Positions 40,081 through 49,651 of a stretch of 64,000 nucleotides of DNA are shown here, one piece after another. The DNA is taken from assembly GCA_025360125.1 (NCBI GenBank), contig JANYCU010000009.1:1-64000 (forward strand), read 5' to 3'. Position 1 is the first letter of the stretch. Each line of letters begins with the position of its first letter. The position numbers were made by a program, and so were the translations under genes. The notes beneath the pieces were generated by a model. It worked only from the letters and a program-made list of their open reading frames with translations. It was not told the DNA's origin and did not search any database. This stretch comes from Armatimonadota bacterium (GTDB lineage Bacteria > Armatimonadota > Fimbriimonadia > Fimbriimonadales > Fimbriimonadaceae).

Positions 40081-41269
40081 ATTCTACGGGCCAGGTCGGC
40101 AAAACTCGGCTGATTGGTCGGTCTGCCCGGTATCCAAGTTCGTATTCTGCTTGCATGAGCGTGTGGATTTCGTGAGTGCCTTCGTAAATCATCGCACCGC
40201 GAGAGTTTCGGAAGTACCGCTCAACCGGGAATTCATCGCAGTAGCCATAGGCACCGTGAATTTCAACCGCTTTATTCGCAGAGTCAAAAGCCGCTGCGCA
40301 GTTGGTCCACTTTGCCATTGAGCACTCTTTGGTGTGCCGTTGTCCCGTGTTCTTCATCCAGCCGACCTTGTAGTAAAGTAGACGGCCGATTTCCCGGCCC
40401 TGAACCATCGAAGCGATCATTTGTTGAACCAGCTGTTTCTTGCCGATGACTTCGCCGCCGACAGTTCGCTCGTTCGCATATTTGGTGCAAGCGTCAAGAC
40501 AGGCGGTAATGATTCCAACCGCACCAGCCGCAACCGTGTAACGTCCGTGATCAAGGGCACTCATCGCGACTTTGAATCCATCGCCCTCTGAACCGATCAT
40601 GTTCTCGGCAGGAACGCGCATGTTCTCAAAGAAAATTTGCCCGGTATTCCCAGCTCGGACGCCAAGTTTGCCTTTAATCGCCCTACTCGAAAACCCTGGG
40701 GTGTTTCGGTCGATGATGAAAGCTGCAAACGGAGCTTTGGCTGTGGTCTTGGTCAACCTTGTGATGACTAAAAATTGGTGGGCGTAGTCGGCCAATGAAA
40801 TCCACGTCTTCTCTCCATTGAGAAGGTATGAGTCGCCATCCTTTGTGGCGGTTGTTCTCAGGTTCGCCGCGTCGGAGCCTGCGTTGGGCTCGGTGAGGCC
40901 AAATCCGCCCCATTTGTTCCCCGCTGCGAGGTCGGGCAGCCAGCGTTGCTTTTGCTCCTCGGTCCCCCATTGCAGCAAGGTCAATGCATGAAGTCCCGAG
41001 TGAACGGACATAACGACTCGAGCCGTCGAATCAGCTCGTTCCAACTCTTCGCAGACAATTCCAAGGGAAATATAGTCGGTATTTGAGCCGCCATATTTGG
41101 TCGGAATAGAAATGCCCATCATTCCGCCTGCAGACATTTTCTCCAGCATTTCGGCGTCGCTACGATGCTCTCGATCTCGCTCGGCGAGTCCGGGCAAAAC
41201 TTCGTTTTGTCCGAATTTGTAGGCCATTTCACGAATCAATTCGTGCTCTTGCGTCAGGGCAAAATCCAT
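40079..41269 (-). CDS. Acyl-CoA dehydrogenase
   Basis: 396 residues, a full-length short- to medium-chain type acyl-CoA dehydrogenase. FALTQEHELIREMAYKFGQNEVLPG opening; FGLTEPNAGSDAANLRTTA (FAD and substrate loop); FENMRVPAENMIG; QQMIASMVQGREIGRLLYYKVGWM; and the catalytic base in AMIYEGTHEIHTLMQ (Glu of YEGT near residue 367). FAD-dependent oxidation of acyl-CoA, passing electrons to ETF. Glutaryl- or isovaleryl-CoA as substrate cannot be excluded. Not linked to other beta-oxidation genes here. Confidence 0.92.
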   Translation of the reverse strand: MDFALTQEHELIREMAYKFGQNEVLPGLAERDREHRSDAEMLEKMSAGGMMGISIPTKYGGSNTDYISLGIVCEELERADSTARVVMSVHSGLHALTLLQWGTEEQKQRWLPDLAAGNKWGGFGLTEPNAGSDAANLRTTATKDGDSYLLNGEKTWISLADYAHQFLVITRLTKTTAKAPFAAFIIDRNTPGFSSRAIKGKLGVRAGNTGQIFFENMRVPAENMIGSEGDGFKVAMSALDHGRYTVAAGAVGIITACLDACTKYANERTVGGEVIGKKQLVQQMIASMVQGREIGRLLYYKVGWMKNTGQRHTKECSMAKWTNCAAAFDSANKAVEIHGAYGYCDEFPVERYFRNSRGAMIYEGTHEIHTLMQAEYELGYRADRPISRVLPTWPVE

Positions 41270-41383
41270 TCCGAGAGTGTACCGGGCGCCTGAGCTGGGA
41301 AGCTGGGAAGATGGGAAGCAAAGAAGCCCTCACTCTCAAGCAACGCGCCAAAGACTGAAGGCTTCTTGGCAAATGGCTGAAAG

Positions 41384-42265
41384 CTATTTGATCTTTAACT
41401 TAACTACTTTCGCTTCACGACTCGTCAAGTCTTGGGCCGTAATCTTCCGGAATCCTGGCTTGGCAACTTTGACGGGGAATGTCCACCGCCCGTCCGGCTT
41501 AACCGTTCCGCGCATCGATGGCTTATTATCGACCAACAACATTACCTTGTCGCCCGGGTTGCCCTTGCCACCGATCTTGATGATGCCGTGGGGCACGACA
41601 TTGAAATTCGTATGACTGCTGATTACAAAAATTGGTTTTGCCGCTGCCTTAACAGGCGGTACCTTCGATTCCGTTGGCTTCCCTTCGTGGTTAAGAATCT
41701 TATCGTTGACTCCGCCTGCCTTTCGATTGCTTGGGCTATTGGGGTCTGAGCTTGAATCGCCAGGTTCTGGATCCTTCGGAGAATTATTAGCTGGCTCGTT
41801 TGTAACGGGCTTGTCCATATTCACGTCCAGTACGGATGGGTTTTCTGCGACATTTTCGCCACCAAATTTCTTATCTGAAGCCGTAAATTCGAGCTTCATG
41901 GACGCATCCTTACCGTTCGAATCTTTGTACTGAGCTAGCAAAACGTGCTTGCCAGGCTCTTTGACTTCAACTTCGGCATCGTATTGACCGTCTTCTGAAT
42001 TGGCTTCTAGGCTCTGGATCTGTTTTTCATCCAAGAAAATCTCAACTTTAGTGCCTTTCGCTAAGACTCCTTCGACTTTGTAAGTGCCGATTCCATACTC
42101 AGCTTTCGTCGCCGGGTCCGAAATCACTAGTTCCTTCGAGTTGGCACTTACCGATCGCGCCGACTTTACTTTTTCAGCGACCGCCGACGGTCCTCGAAAC
42201 GACAAAGCAATTGCGCTGACTCCACAGCAAAGGGCAAGAACTCCCTTAATCATTCCGGTATTCAT
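41384..42265 (-). CDS. Secreted protein with two Ig-like domains
   Basis: 293 residues from ATG 42265 (preceded by GGTGAGAAG; the longer ORF overlaps the upstream gene). Signal peptide MNTGMIKGVLALCCGVSAIALSFRG. Ig-like domain at about 45-125 (KVEGVLAKGTKVEIFLDEKQIQSLEANSEDGQYDAEV), an acidic, Pro/Ser-rich linker (NNSPKDPEPGDSSSDPNSPSN), and a second Ig-like domain at about 210-290 (GNPGDKVMLLVDNKPSMRGTVKPDGRW). Surface or periplasmic. It is in one transcript with the coiled-coil gene upstream. Confidence 0.6.
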   Translation of the reverse strand: MNTGMIKGVLALCCGVSAIALSFRGPSAVAEKVKSARSVSANSKELVISDPATKAEYGIGTYKVEGVLAKGTKVEIFLDEKQIQSLEANSEDGQYDAEVEVKEPGKHVLLAQYKDSNGKDASMKLEFTASDKKFGGENVAENPSVLDVNMDKPVTNEPANNSPKDPEPGDSSSDPNSPSNRKAGGVNDKILNHEGKPTESKVPPVKAAAKPIFVISSHTNFNVVPHGIIKIGGKGNPGDKVMLLVDNKPSMRGTVKPDGRWTFPVKVAKPGFRKITAQDLTSREAKVVKLKIK

Positions 42266-42266
42266 A

Positions 42267-43145
42267 CTAAGACTTCTCACCCGCAGCATAGAGGGCAGCT
42301 TCTCGACGCCATTTCATGATGTCGATTGTTTGCCAATTCTGAGGCTCAACAATTTCAGTAATTCGGCTCGGCGATGCGGCAGCTAATTGCGCAAATGTCC
42401 GAATTCCCGCTTCGTAAAGCTTGGTTTGGTAAATATTTCCGATTCCTTCAATCTTCTCAAGTGGATCCTTGGCCTCAACCATCGGGTTCGATTCGATGCG
42501 TAAAGCAGGTCGTTCTTCAACGGCAAGGGCGGTCGCTCCAACTGGAGATGCCATGGCGCTGATCTTCGTATCATTTTCTACGACGGTCATTTCCGGCGCA
42601 GGTTCGGCAGATGCTACAGCTGCGATTGATTCCACTTCCTCAGCTTCCGCACTCCCCTCTTTATGATCTGGTGCCGCTGGAGTAGGGGTTTCTTCTACCG
42701 CCTCGACAACTGGTGCTGGTTCGACTGACGCAGCTGGTTCAGCACCGACAACCGTGTCAAACATCTCGGCTTTAGCCTTGTAATCTTCTAATTGCTGAAG
42801 GGCTACCGCCAATCTGGATTCCAAATCAGCCTTTTCACTGAGTTGCTTTTCTAAAACTTTTACTCGCAATTGAGCATCGGCTGAGTCCGAAGTACTTTCC
42901 AATTGTTGAACTTTCTCTTCCAGTTTTCGAGCGTAAGCATGAACCTCGTCAACCTTCGATTGACTTTCAAAATTTGCTTCGATTTGAGCCTGAAGTTCGG
43001 CGACCTTTCCGCTTGAATCAAAATCTCCTGCCGCGGCAGTCCCTTTCTTGCCAAACTTGTCAATCAACGCGGAAGCCCCAAACGCTCCTGCGGCACCAAA
43101 CAGCAATCCACCCGGTGAAAACAATGAACCCAAATCTAAACTCAT
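42267..43145 (-). CDS. Coiled-coil protein with C-terminal helix-hairpin-helix domain
   Basis: 292 residues. A hydrophobic N-terminus (LFSPGGLLFGAAGAFGASALI, 7-27) that may anchor it, then a coiled coil (about 45-125, KVAELQAQIEANFESQSKVDE, KLEEKVQQLES), an acidic Ala/Pro/Glu linker (130-215), and a DUF4332-like HhH pair at the end (DPLEKIEGIGNIYQTKLYEAGIRTFAQLAAASPSRITEIVEPQNW). HhH domains of this kind follow other proteins in many phyla and may bind nucleic acid or protein. Function unknown. Confidence 0.65.
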   Translation of the reverse strand: MSLDLGSLFSPGGLLFGAAGAFGASALIDKFGKKGTAAAGDFDSSGKVAELQAQIEANFESQSKVDEVHAYARKLEEKVQQLESTSDSADAQLRVKVLEKQLSEKADLESRLAVALQQLEDYKAKAEMFDTVVGAEPAASVEPAPVVEAVEETPTPAAPDHKEGSAEAEEVESIAAVASAEPAPEMTVVENDTKISAMASPVGATALAVEERPALRIESNPMVEAKDPLEKIEGIGNIYQTKLYEAGIRTFAQLAAASPSRITEIVEPQNWQTIDIMKWRREAALYAAGEKS

Positions 43146-43281
43146 GCGTAAAATTCCCTACTAGATTCAATTGTCGCAAAATTACAGTCAATTTTATAGG
43201 GTAAATCCAAATTTCGATCAGAAGTTTTCCCAGCAGTAGTACTTAGGTTCCATGGAACGGGTAAACCCGTACGCAATCGCA

Positions 43282-46071
43282 ATGAAATATTCGGCAATTA
43301 TTGTATCTTTCCTCGCTGCGAGTTCCTTCGGTCAATTTGTTACGGGGGAAAAGAAGTTTCCCGTTACCAGCGAAGGTCCTCTTTCGACAATTCTCAATCA
43401 ACTCCAGCCACGCCAACTCGGCCCAACCAATATGGGTGGCCGAATCATGGATATCGCGGTTCAAGACTCCAATTCAAGCATTTTCTACGTGGCAAGTGCT
43501 TCGGGAGGACTGTGGAAAACAGTCAACGGTGGAATTTCATTCGACTGCGTCTTCGATTACGGTGGAAGCGTCAGCATGGGATCAATCGGGCTCTCAAAGT
43601 CTAATCCCAATATCATCTACCTTGGAACTGGCGAACAATCGAGTCGAAACTCCACCGCTTGGGGCGACGGAGTCTATAAGTCTGAAGACGCAGGAAAAAC
43701 GTGGCACCATATTGGCCTAACCGATACCCGGCACATTGGCCGAGTCGTCGTTCACCCGACCAATCCCAACATCGTCTATGTTGCGGCCGTTGGCCGACTT
43801 TGGGGCCGCAGCGAAGAGCGCGGCGTCTACAAGTCAATTAATGGTGGCAAAACGTGGGATTTGGTCTTCACGCAAGGAGACCGAGCAGGTGTTGTTGACC
43901 TCGATATGGATCCAAGTGACCCGAATACACTTTACGCCTGTGCGTGGGACCGCCTCCGATGGGCTTACCTCTTCCAAAGCGGCGGCATCGAGTCTGGAAT
44001 GTTCAAGACAACTGACGGTGGCGCTCATTGGCACCAAATGAAGAACGGATTGCCGACTGGCGAGCTTGGTCGAAGTGCCATTAGCGTCTATCAGAAAGAT
44101 CCGCGAATCCTTCTTGCCACGGTTGAATATCGAGTACCAGGAGCGGCTGTCCGAGTCAGTAATGATGAAGACGAGGCAAATATGGACGATCAATACGCTC
44201 AGCAAGGCGGGGGAACTCCTCCGGCGACTGCGCCAAAGCAAGATCCAAAGAAGGTTGCCACACCACAAAAACCGGCACCTAAGCCTGACCCTCGAATGGC
44301 GCAGGTAAACGGAACCCAAATGAATGGCGGCGGAATGTTCTTGAGTCGAGACAAAGGCGAGACTTGGGAATTCATTCGACAACATAACCCACGCCCGTTC
44401 TACTTCTCAAATCCAAACATCGATCCAAACGATTTCAATCGGATTTACATTGGTGGATTGAACCTACAAATGACCCCTGATGGTGGAAAAACCTGGTCCA
44501 ACCTGGCTCCAAACGTCATCCATGCCGATCACCACGCAATGTGGATCGACCCGAAAGATTCCAATCACCTCATTACTGGTTGCGACGGAGGAGTCTATCA
44601 GTCGCGCGACATGGGCAAGACTTGGTATCACCATAACACCCTGCCAATCGGGCAGTTCTATGCCGTCTCATTCGATGGCCAGATTCCTTATTGGGTTTAT
44701 GGTGGATTGCAGGATAACGGCGGTTGGGCTCTCCCAACCCAAAACCCAAGAGGCTATGTCAACCCAATCGATGCCATTAACTTGAACGGTGGAGACGGAT
44801 TCTATGCCGAAGCCGATCACGTCGATTCGGAATACGTTTATAGCGAAAGCCAAGGTGGTGCGGCCCAACGAACCAATCGAAAGACGGGTCAACGACGAAG
44901 CATCCAACCTCGTTCAATCGAAGGTGCGCCAGCCCGATACAACTGGAACACCCCAATCCACATCAGCCCTCACGACAACAAGACAATCTACATCGGTGCC
45001 CAACGACTGATGATGTCGACCAACCGAGGCGACACATGGAAGGCAATTTCACCCGATCTCACAACCATGAATCCATGGAAGATCACTCGAATTGAAATCG
45101 CCAAGCGGGTCAGCGTTAATCCTGAAGATACGGGTGCTGAAAACCATTGTACGATCGTCACAATTGACGAATCGGCCATGGAAAAAGGTCGAATTGCTTG
45201 CGGATCGGACGACGGCCTCGTCAACGTAACCCTCGACGGTGGAAAAACATGGGATGACGTTACTTCGCACATTCCTGGTCTCCCTCGCGGTCTCTGGATC
45301 AGCCGGGTCACTTGGTCGCACTGGCAAAAGGATCGCCTCTACGTCTGCGTAGACGGTCACCGAAGCAACGACTTCCGACCATACCTGTATGTTAGCGATG
45401 ACGCAGGTAAGACCTTCCGATCCTTGTCCAACGGACTAGCGGATTGGGACAGTCTCTATGTCATTCGAGAAGGCGAGCAAAATCCAAATCTGTTGATCTT
45501 AGGTTCAGAAATGTCCCTGCGGTTCAGCATAGATAGCGGAAAGTCGTGGAGCCGAATTCGAGGAAACTTCCCAACGGTTGCCGTTCACGATGTCAAGGTT
45601 CATCCTAAGATGCACGACCTAGTTGTTGCAACTCACGGCCGAGCCCTTTGGACCATCGACATTGCCGCTCTCGAAGGCATGACCGAGGGAGTTCCAAGTA
45701 AGACAGGAATTCTCGGTTGCTCCCCGGGCATTCGAATGCCAGTCATCACAGGCGATGCGTTGACCGGAGATCAATTCTACAAGAGTCGAAACACTCAGCC
45801 GATGGCTCGCATCTATTACTTCCTCGCAGATGACGTGAAGGAAGACAGCACGGTGAACCTCACCGTACAGACACCAGGCGGTGCCGAAGTGAACATTGCT
45901 GGCGGAGCCGACATGAAGCTCGTAAAGGGCCTCAATCGATTTGAGTGGAACCCTCGAATCGATGGAAACATGGCAGCCGCAGGAACCTATAAGGTCAAAC
46001 TGACGATCGGCAAAGCAACCTACACCAGCACCGTTGACGTTCTTGAAACCAAGAGCTTCATGGACAAGTAA
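43282..46071 (+). CDS. Large secreted Asp-box (VPS10/BNR-type) propeller protein
   Basis: 929 residues from ATG 43282 (MKYSAIIVSFLAASSFGQ is a signal peptide; the ten residues before it are not). Two propellers of the sortilin/BNR glycosyl-hydrolase-like type: repeated Asp-boxes such as SEDAGKTWHHIG, SINGGKTWDLVF, TTDGGAHWHQM, SRDKGETWEFI, TPDGGKTWSNL, SRDMGKTWYHH, TLDGGKTWDDV, SDDAGKTFRSL and SIDSGKSWSRI. A Gln/Pro/Lys-rich linker (about 305-345) interrupts the first. No catalytic acid recognised. Periplasmic or surface; many bacterial members are of unknown substrate. Confidence 0.85.
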   Translation: MKYSAIIVSFLAASSFGQFVTGEKKFPVTSEGPLSTILNQLQPRQLGPTNMGGRIMDIAVQDSNSSIFYVASASGGLWKTVNGGISFDCVFDYGGSVSMGSIGLSKSNPNIIYLGTGEQSSRNSTAWGDGVYKSEDAGKTWHHIGLTDTRHIGRVVVHPTNPNIVYVAAVGRLWGRSEERGVYKSINGGKTWDLVFTQGDRAGVVDLDMDPSDPNTLYACAWDRLRWAYLFQSGGIESGMFKTTDGGAHWHQMKNGLPTGELGRSAISVYQKDPRILLATVEYRVPGAAVRVSNDEDEANMDDQYAQQGGGTPPATAPKQDPKKVATPQKPAPKPDPRMAQVNGTQMNGGGMFLSRDKGETWEFIRQHNPRPFYFSNPNIDPNDFNRIYIGGLNLQMTPDGGKTWSNLAPNVIHADHHAMWIDPKDSNHLITGCDGGVYQSRDMGKTWYHHNTLPIGQFYAVSFDGQIPYWVYGGLQDNGGWALPTQNPRGYVNPIDAINLNGGDGFYAEADHVDSEYVYSESQGGAAQRTNRKTGQRRSIQPRSIEGAPARYNWNTPIHISPHDNKTIYIGAQRLMMSTNRGDTWKAISPDLTTMNPWKITRIEIAKRVSVNPEDTGAENHCTIVTIDESAMEKGRIACGSDDGLVNVTLDGGKTWDDVTSHIPGLPRGLWISRVTWSHWQKDRLYVCVDGHRSNDFRPYLYVSDDAGKTFRSLSNGLADWDSLYVIREGEQNPNLLILGSEMSLRFSIDSGKSWSRIRGNFPTVAVHDVKVHPKMHDLVVATHGRALWTIDIAALEGMTEGVPSKTGILGCSPGIRMPVITGDALTGDQFYKSRNTQPMARIYYFLADDVKEDSTVNLTVQTPGGAEVNIAGGADMKLVKGLNRFEWNPRIDGNMAAAGTYKVKLTIGKATYTSTVDVLETKSFMDK

Positions 46072-46090
46072 GCTGAGCAGGAAAAGACTG

Positions 46091-46123
46091 GGCGGTTGGC
46101 AGCAATGCCAACCGCCTTTTTTT
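46091..46123 (+). terminator. Intrinsic terminator after the propeller gene
   Basis: GGCGGTTGGCA pairs with TGCCAACCGCC across a 4-base loop (46091-46116), followed by TTTTTTT. The last T bases reach the stop of the convergent GH2 gene. Confidence 0.92.
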
Positions 46124-48980
46124 ATGGGGTCTGAACTATCAGTTGGCTAGTGGGCAAACCAGGCGTTTCGACTCGGATAGCACCACTTGACTTCGTCAGC
46201 GGCGTCCTTACCAATATCGAAGCCACGCCCATCTCGCAGGACACCTCGCCCTCACCCGCAATCTGAATTCCTTTGGCGGTAAAGCGTAACTTCCGACTTT
46301 CGCTCGGACAGATAACTCCATTTTTGTCCACGACCGCCGCCCGAACGAAGACCAAGTCATTTCGGCCAACTGCGTAGCCAAGATCATCTAACCAAACCTT
46401 CAGATGGTCTGCCGTGTTCGCCGTCCGAATGAGGTCGGCAACCTCTCCACCATCGGCCCGACCAGCAACGACTTTCAGCGCTCCGGATTCGTAACCTACA
46501 GCATCAAAAACGATCGGTGGGTGAATCAAATGAACCGTATTGGACCCGTCAAATGGTTTTGCATCTTCGTACTTTGTTGTTCCTCCTATCATAGATGCTC
46601 TACTTTGAGCTAAAAGTCTTCCATTAACACTTAGGATTGCGACGTCACAGTTGGTAAACACCACCACGCGTCGCGTCGCCTTTCCTGGCTGCCAGTCTGC
46701 GACCAGTTTCACATATGGCGCCCTTTCGGTCTGACTCTTGTAAAACCAGAAGCTTGGCTTTTGACGCCTCATCAAGTCACATAGTCCGCTATCTGAGGTT
46801 CCTTCGCCATACGGCACGTTGTGGTCAAACATTTCCCACGTACCATATCCCATCGTCCAGGGCAGTTGCGGGCGCAGGTGGTTGACCGACCAAACGTGGT
46901 TCCATGTCTCGCCAAGTAGCTTGTCGATTCCCTGCCCGATCTTGACCCGGGATGAACTGCCCGTGCCGCCGAATTCATAGTCACCGTACTCGCGAATGTA
47001 GCCCGGTTTACCGGGCATCGCATCTTGAGGCCGACTATAGTTTTCGTCCTTCCATTGGTTGTAAGCAATATCCCAAGGCGCACCCGGCTTCGCGTCTCCC
47101 GCAAGGAGGACGTTCTTGCCAAGAAGGGTTGAACGCGCGGCGTCCGCCCAGCTCTGAGCGGTTTTGTTATCGGGATACGTTTCGTTGAGACTCGTCTCGA
47201 ACCAAGCGACACACGGATGCGATGCCTCGCGTTGAATCAGTTCTTGAATGTCTTGCTTGACTTGGTTTTCGAATCGAGGATCCTTATTGAGAAACTGCCA
47301 ACCTGCGATGCAAGGAATGGTGAGGATTCCGAGTTCATCGCAAGCGTCTAGAAACTCTTCGGACTGAGGATAGTGCGACAGGCGAACGATGTTGTGCCCC
47401 GATTCTTTGATCAATTTCGCGTCTCGATAATTGGCTTGACGAGAGAGCGCGGGACCGACCCATGGATAGTCTTGGTGGCGATTGGTACCGATCAACTCAA
47501 GGGTTTTGTAGTTCAGTTCAAACCCATGTTCTCGGCTCACATTGATCCAACGGATGCCAAATTTCTGGGTGTAGGAATCGACAATCCGGTTTTCGGAGTC
47601 CATGATCCTGGTTTTCATTTGGTAAAGGTGTGGATTACTTGGCGACCACAGAATCGTATCGGAAACATCCATCTTATCGACCGCCGTTTTAGTCGAATGG
47701 GGATCGACTTTTACCGTTGAGTAGGTCGGGAAATTGACATTCAATTCATGAACGAGTTTGAGCACCTGTATTCGATCCGAATCATTTCGGATGCTTGTGA
47801 CCATATTTAGTCGACAAGTAGTACCAATGACATAATCGGTCGTGACAATCGGAGCCGTCTCGGTGCTGTCACTCGAGTTCGACCGGACAATGTGAATTGG
47901 ATTCTGAATCTCCAGCTTCGCCTCGCGATGAATACCCGCCCCGTACATGAAGTCCAAATCTTGTTGGGGCTTGCCCGGCGGAACTAGCGGATTGTCGCTA
48001 TTATCCAGCCTAATCAGCAGGTCATTTTGGGTTTTGGCCTTTCCGGTCAGGTTCGCAACAAGGGGCAAGTAACCGCCCCTCCGCGTAGCCAAATGTTCGC
48101 CATTGAGCCAGAGGTCCGACACTTGCATCGCGGCTCCGATTGTGAGTTCGATTGACTGCTTTAATTCCGCAGGTGCGATATCGAGAGTGCGTCGATAATA
48201 AGTAACACCTTGCCAAACCTCCGATTTATTGAGCGGACGCACCCACGCGGCGTGCGGCAAAGTCGCTGGTTTCCAGGCCAATTCCTTCATTCCAGAAAGC
48301 TCGGCCATCTTTATCTTCTCAAGCGAATCTGCCTTCAAATCAAATCGGGCATCGCCCGTCTCAACCGTCGCAATGTGATACTGGCTCTCCCAATCCTTTT
48401 TGGCTTTCGCATCGAGATTTCGGATTAGCCCGAGCTCAGCAATCGCCAGAAATGGTTCAACCCCGCGGTGTCCATCAGCAACAACTAATCGCATAAAACG
48501 CCCAGACGTAGGGGAAAACGCACGCTGAAAGAGGCTCAAATCGTTCGGAACTGCATCCGCAACAATCGGAGTTCCCCACGAAGCGCGATCATTCGACAGA
48601 AACACTTGGACGTGGTTCGGTTGGCCGTTTTTCGGCCCGGTCTGCCGACACAGCATCCGAAAGCCTACCGCCTCGGTTTTGACACCAAGATCAATAACCA
48701 ACTCATGCGGATATGGGGCAGCTCCTTCAAACCATTTGGTATGCCAAAACGTCTTCGGGTCGCCGTCAAATGCCTTGCTCGCGATGGCGTTTTCCCCCGC
48801 AGCTTCTTGGCTCGACACGCTAACCACACGCCACGGGCTAGTCGGAACTGCGTCACCACCCGTCCAAATCGATGGCTGACTGGCCAAATTGACAAATTTC
48901 CAACCTTCGTTCAGTGGGACAGTTCGACCAGAAAACGTGTGAGGCAGATTGGCTTGGAGGGCAAGGAACAAGGCAATCAT
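46122..48980 (-). CDS. Secreted GH2-family glycoside hydrolase with F5/8 C-type module
   Basis: 952 residues from ATG 48980, which overlaps the VOC stop as ATGA. Signal peptide MIALFLALQANLPHTFSG. An F5/8 C-type (discoidin) module lies inside the N-terminal part (SKAFDGDPKTFWHTKW, about 68-83). The GH2 sugar-binding, Ig-like and TIM-barrel domains follow (VTYYRRTLDIAP, NRHQDYPWVGPALS, HNIVRLSHYP). The acid/base Glu is in SLNETYPDNK (about 600) and the nucleophile in IREYGDYEFGG (about 666). Activity is beta-galactosidase, glucuronidase or mannosidase; which one cannot be told. Polysaccharide breakdown in the periplasm or outside. Confidence 0.88.
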   Translation of the reverse strand: MIALFLALQANLPHTFSGRTVPLNEGWKFVNLASQPSIWTGGDAVPTSPWRVVSVSSQEAAGENAIASKAFDGDPKTFWHTKWFEGAAPYPHELVIDLGVKTEAVGFRMLCRQTGPKNGQPNHVQVFLSNDRASWGTPIVADAVPNDLSLFQRAFSPTSGRFMRLVVADGHRGVEPFLAIAELGLIRNLDAKAKKDWESQYHIATVETGDARFDLKADSLEKIKMAELSGMKELAWKPATLPHAAWVRPLNKSEVWQGVTYYRRTLDIAPAELKQSIELTIGAAMQVSDLWLNGEHLATRRGGYLPLVANLTGKAKTQNDLLIRLDNSDNPLVPPGKPQQDLDFMYGAGIHREAKLEIQNPIHIVRSNSSDSTETAPIVTTDYVIGTTCRLNMVTSIRNDSDRIQVLKLVHELNVNFPTYSTVKVDPHSTKTAVDKMDVSDTILWSPSNPHLYQMKTRIMDSENRIVDSYTQKFGIRWINVSREHGFELNYKTLELIGTNRHQDYPWVGPALSRQANYRDAKLIKESGHNIVRLSHYPQSEEFLDACDELGILTIPCIAGWQFLNKDPRFENQVKQDIQELIQREASHPCVAWFETSLNETYPDNKTAQSWADAARSTLLGKNVLLAGDAKPGAPWDIAYNQWKDENYSRPQDAMPGKPGYIREYGDYEFGGTGSSSRVKIGQGIDKLLGETWNHVWSVNHLRPQLPWTMGYGTWEMFDHNVPYGEGTSDSGLCDLMRRQKPSFWFYKSQTERAPYVKLVADWQPGKATRRVVVFTNCDVAILSVNGRLLAQSRASMIGGTTKYEDAKPFDGSNTVHLIHPPIVFDAVGYESGALKVVAGRADGGEVADLIRTANTADHLKVWLDDLGYAVGRNDLVFVRAAVVDKNGVICPSESRKLRFTAKGIQIAGEGEVSCEMGVASILVRTPLTKSSGAIRVETPGLPTSQLIVQTP

Positions 48981-49366
48981 TTCATTCCCCAAAGGCTCGG
49001 GGTCGCAAATTCGAGGATGTTTCCGGCGGTGTCCTTAAAGTAAATTGAATGAGCACCATTCTTCCAGTAAATCTCATCGATGATTGGTAAATTATGAGTG
49101 GCTAGCCGTTCCCGCCAGGATTCAATTTCCGATTCAGATGCCGCAAACGCCAAGTGGCCCGCTCCGACCGTACCGTGAGCTGGAACGCCGGAGTCGGCAA
49201 TAACCGTCTTACTCGCCTTAAAAATGATCAAAACGCTGCCTTCGCATCGCAAAAACAGGTCACGCTCGGGATCAAAAATCATCTCCTCAAGCTCAAGGAC
49301 TTTCGTATAGAAATCTCGTGCCGCAACCAAGTCCTCGGCGTACAAAACAGATTCAAGCACTCGCAC
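48977..49366 (-). CDS. VOC/glyoxalase-like protein
   Basis: 129 residues of a single VOC unit (two beta-alpha-beta-beta-beta modules). MRVLESVLYAEDLVAARDFYTKVLELE opening; GHLAFAA (metal-ligand His); and the closing HSIYFKDTAGNILEFAT, with Glu as second metal ligand. Family members are glyoxalase, dioxygenase or fosfomycin-resistance-like enzymes; the substrate is not predictable. Upstream partner of the GH2 gene, overlapping by ATGA. Confidence 0.85.
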   Translation of the reverse strand: MRVLESVLYAEDLVAARDFYTKVLELEEMIFDPERDLFLRCEGSVLIIFKASKTVIADSGVPAHGTVGAGHLAFAASESEIESWRERLATHNLPIIDEIYWKNGAHSIYFKDTAGNILEFATPSLWGMK

Positions 49367-49435
49367 AAAATCAGGTTACCCCTGGGGATTATTCGTGGGC
49401 CAGCAACAGAAAACCGATAGGTACACTTGAGTCGC

Positions 49436-49651
49436 ATGGATAGAGAAAACTCAGTTGGAATTCCACGAAGTCAGTTGCTCTATTCGTTAGGCAACCGCAA
49501 GATTGTTGAATTTGCCCGCGAGACCGATTCGTGTTTGCTCTGCTGTCGCCCAAAAGTAAACGAGGCCGGATTGTGTCGATGGTGTTATTCATCGCTCGAC
49601 ACCCCAGAAATTCACGCCGCCGTTAAGTGGACGAGCGGAGTCGGGCCATGA
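49436..49651 (+). CDS. Small zinc-ribbon protein
   Basis: 71 residues from ATG 49436 (a TTG at 49427 is also possible). One four-Cys ribbon CLLCCRPKVNEAGLCRWCY (about 33-51) similar to small regulatory zinc ribbons. Polar and probably cytoplasmic. Its stop overlaps the start of the next gene as ATGA, so the two are translationally coupled. No function assigned. Confidence 0.55.
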   Translation: MDRENSVGIPRSQLLYSLGNRKIVEFARETDSCLLCCRPKVNEAGLCRWCYSSLDTPEIHAAVKWTSGVGP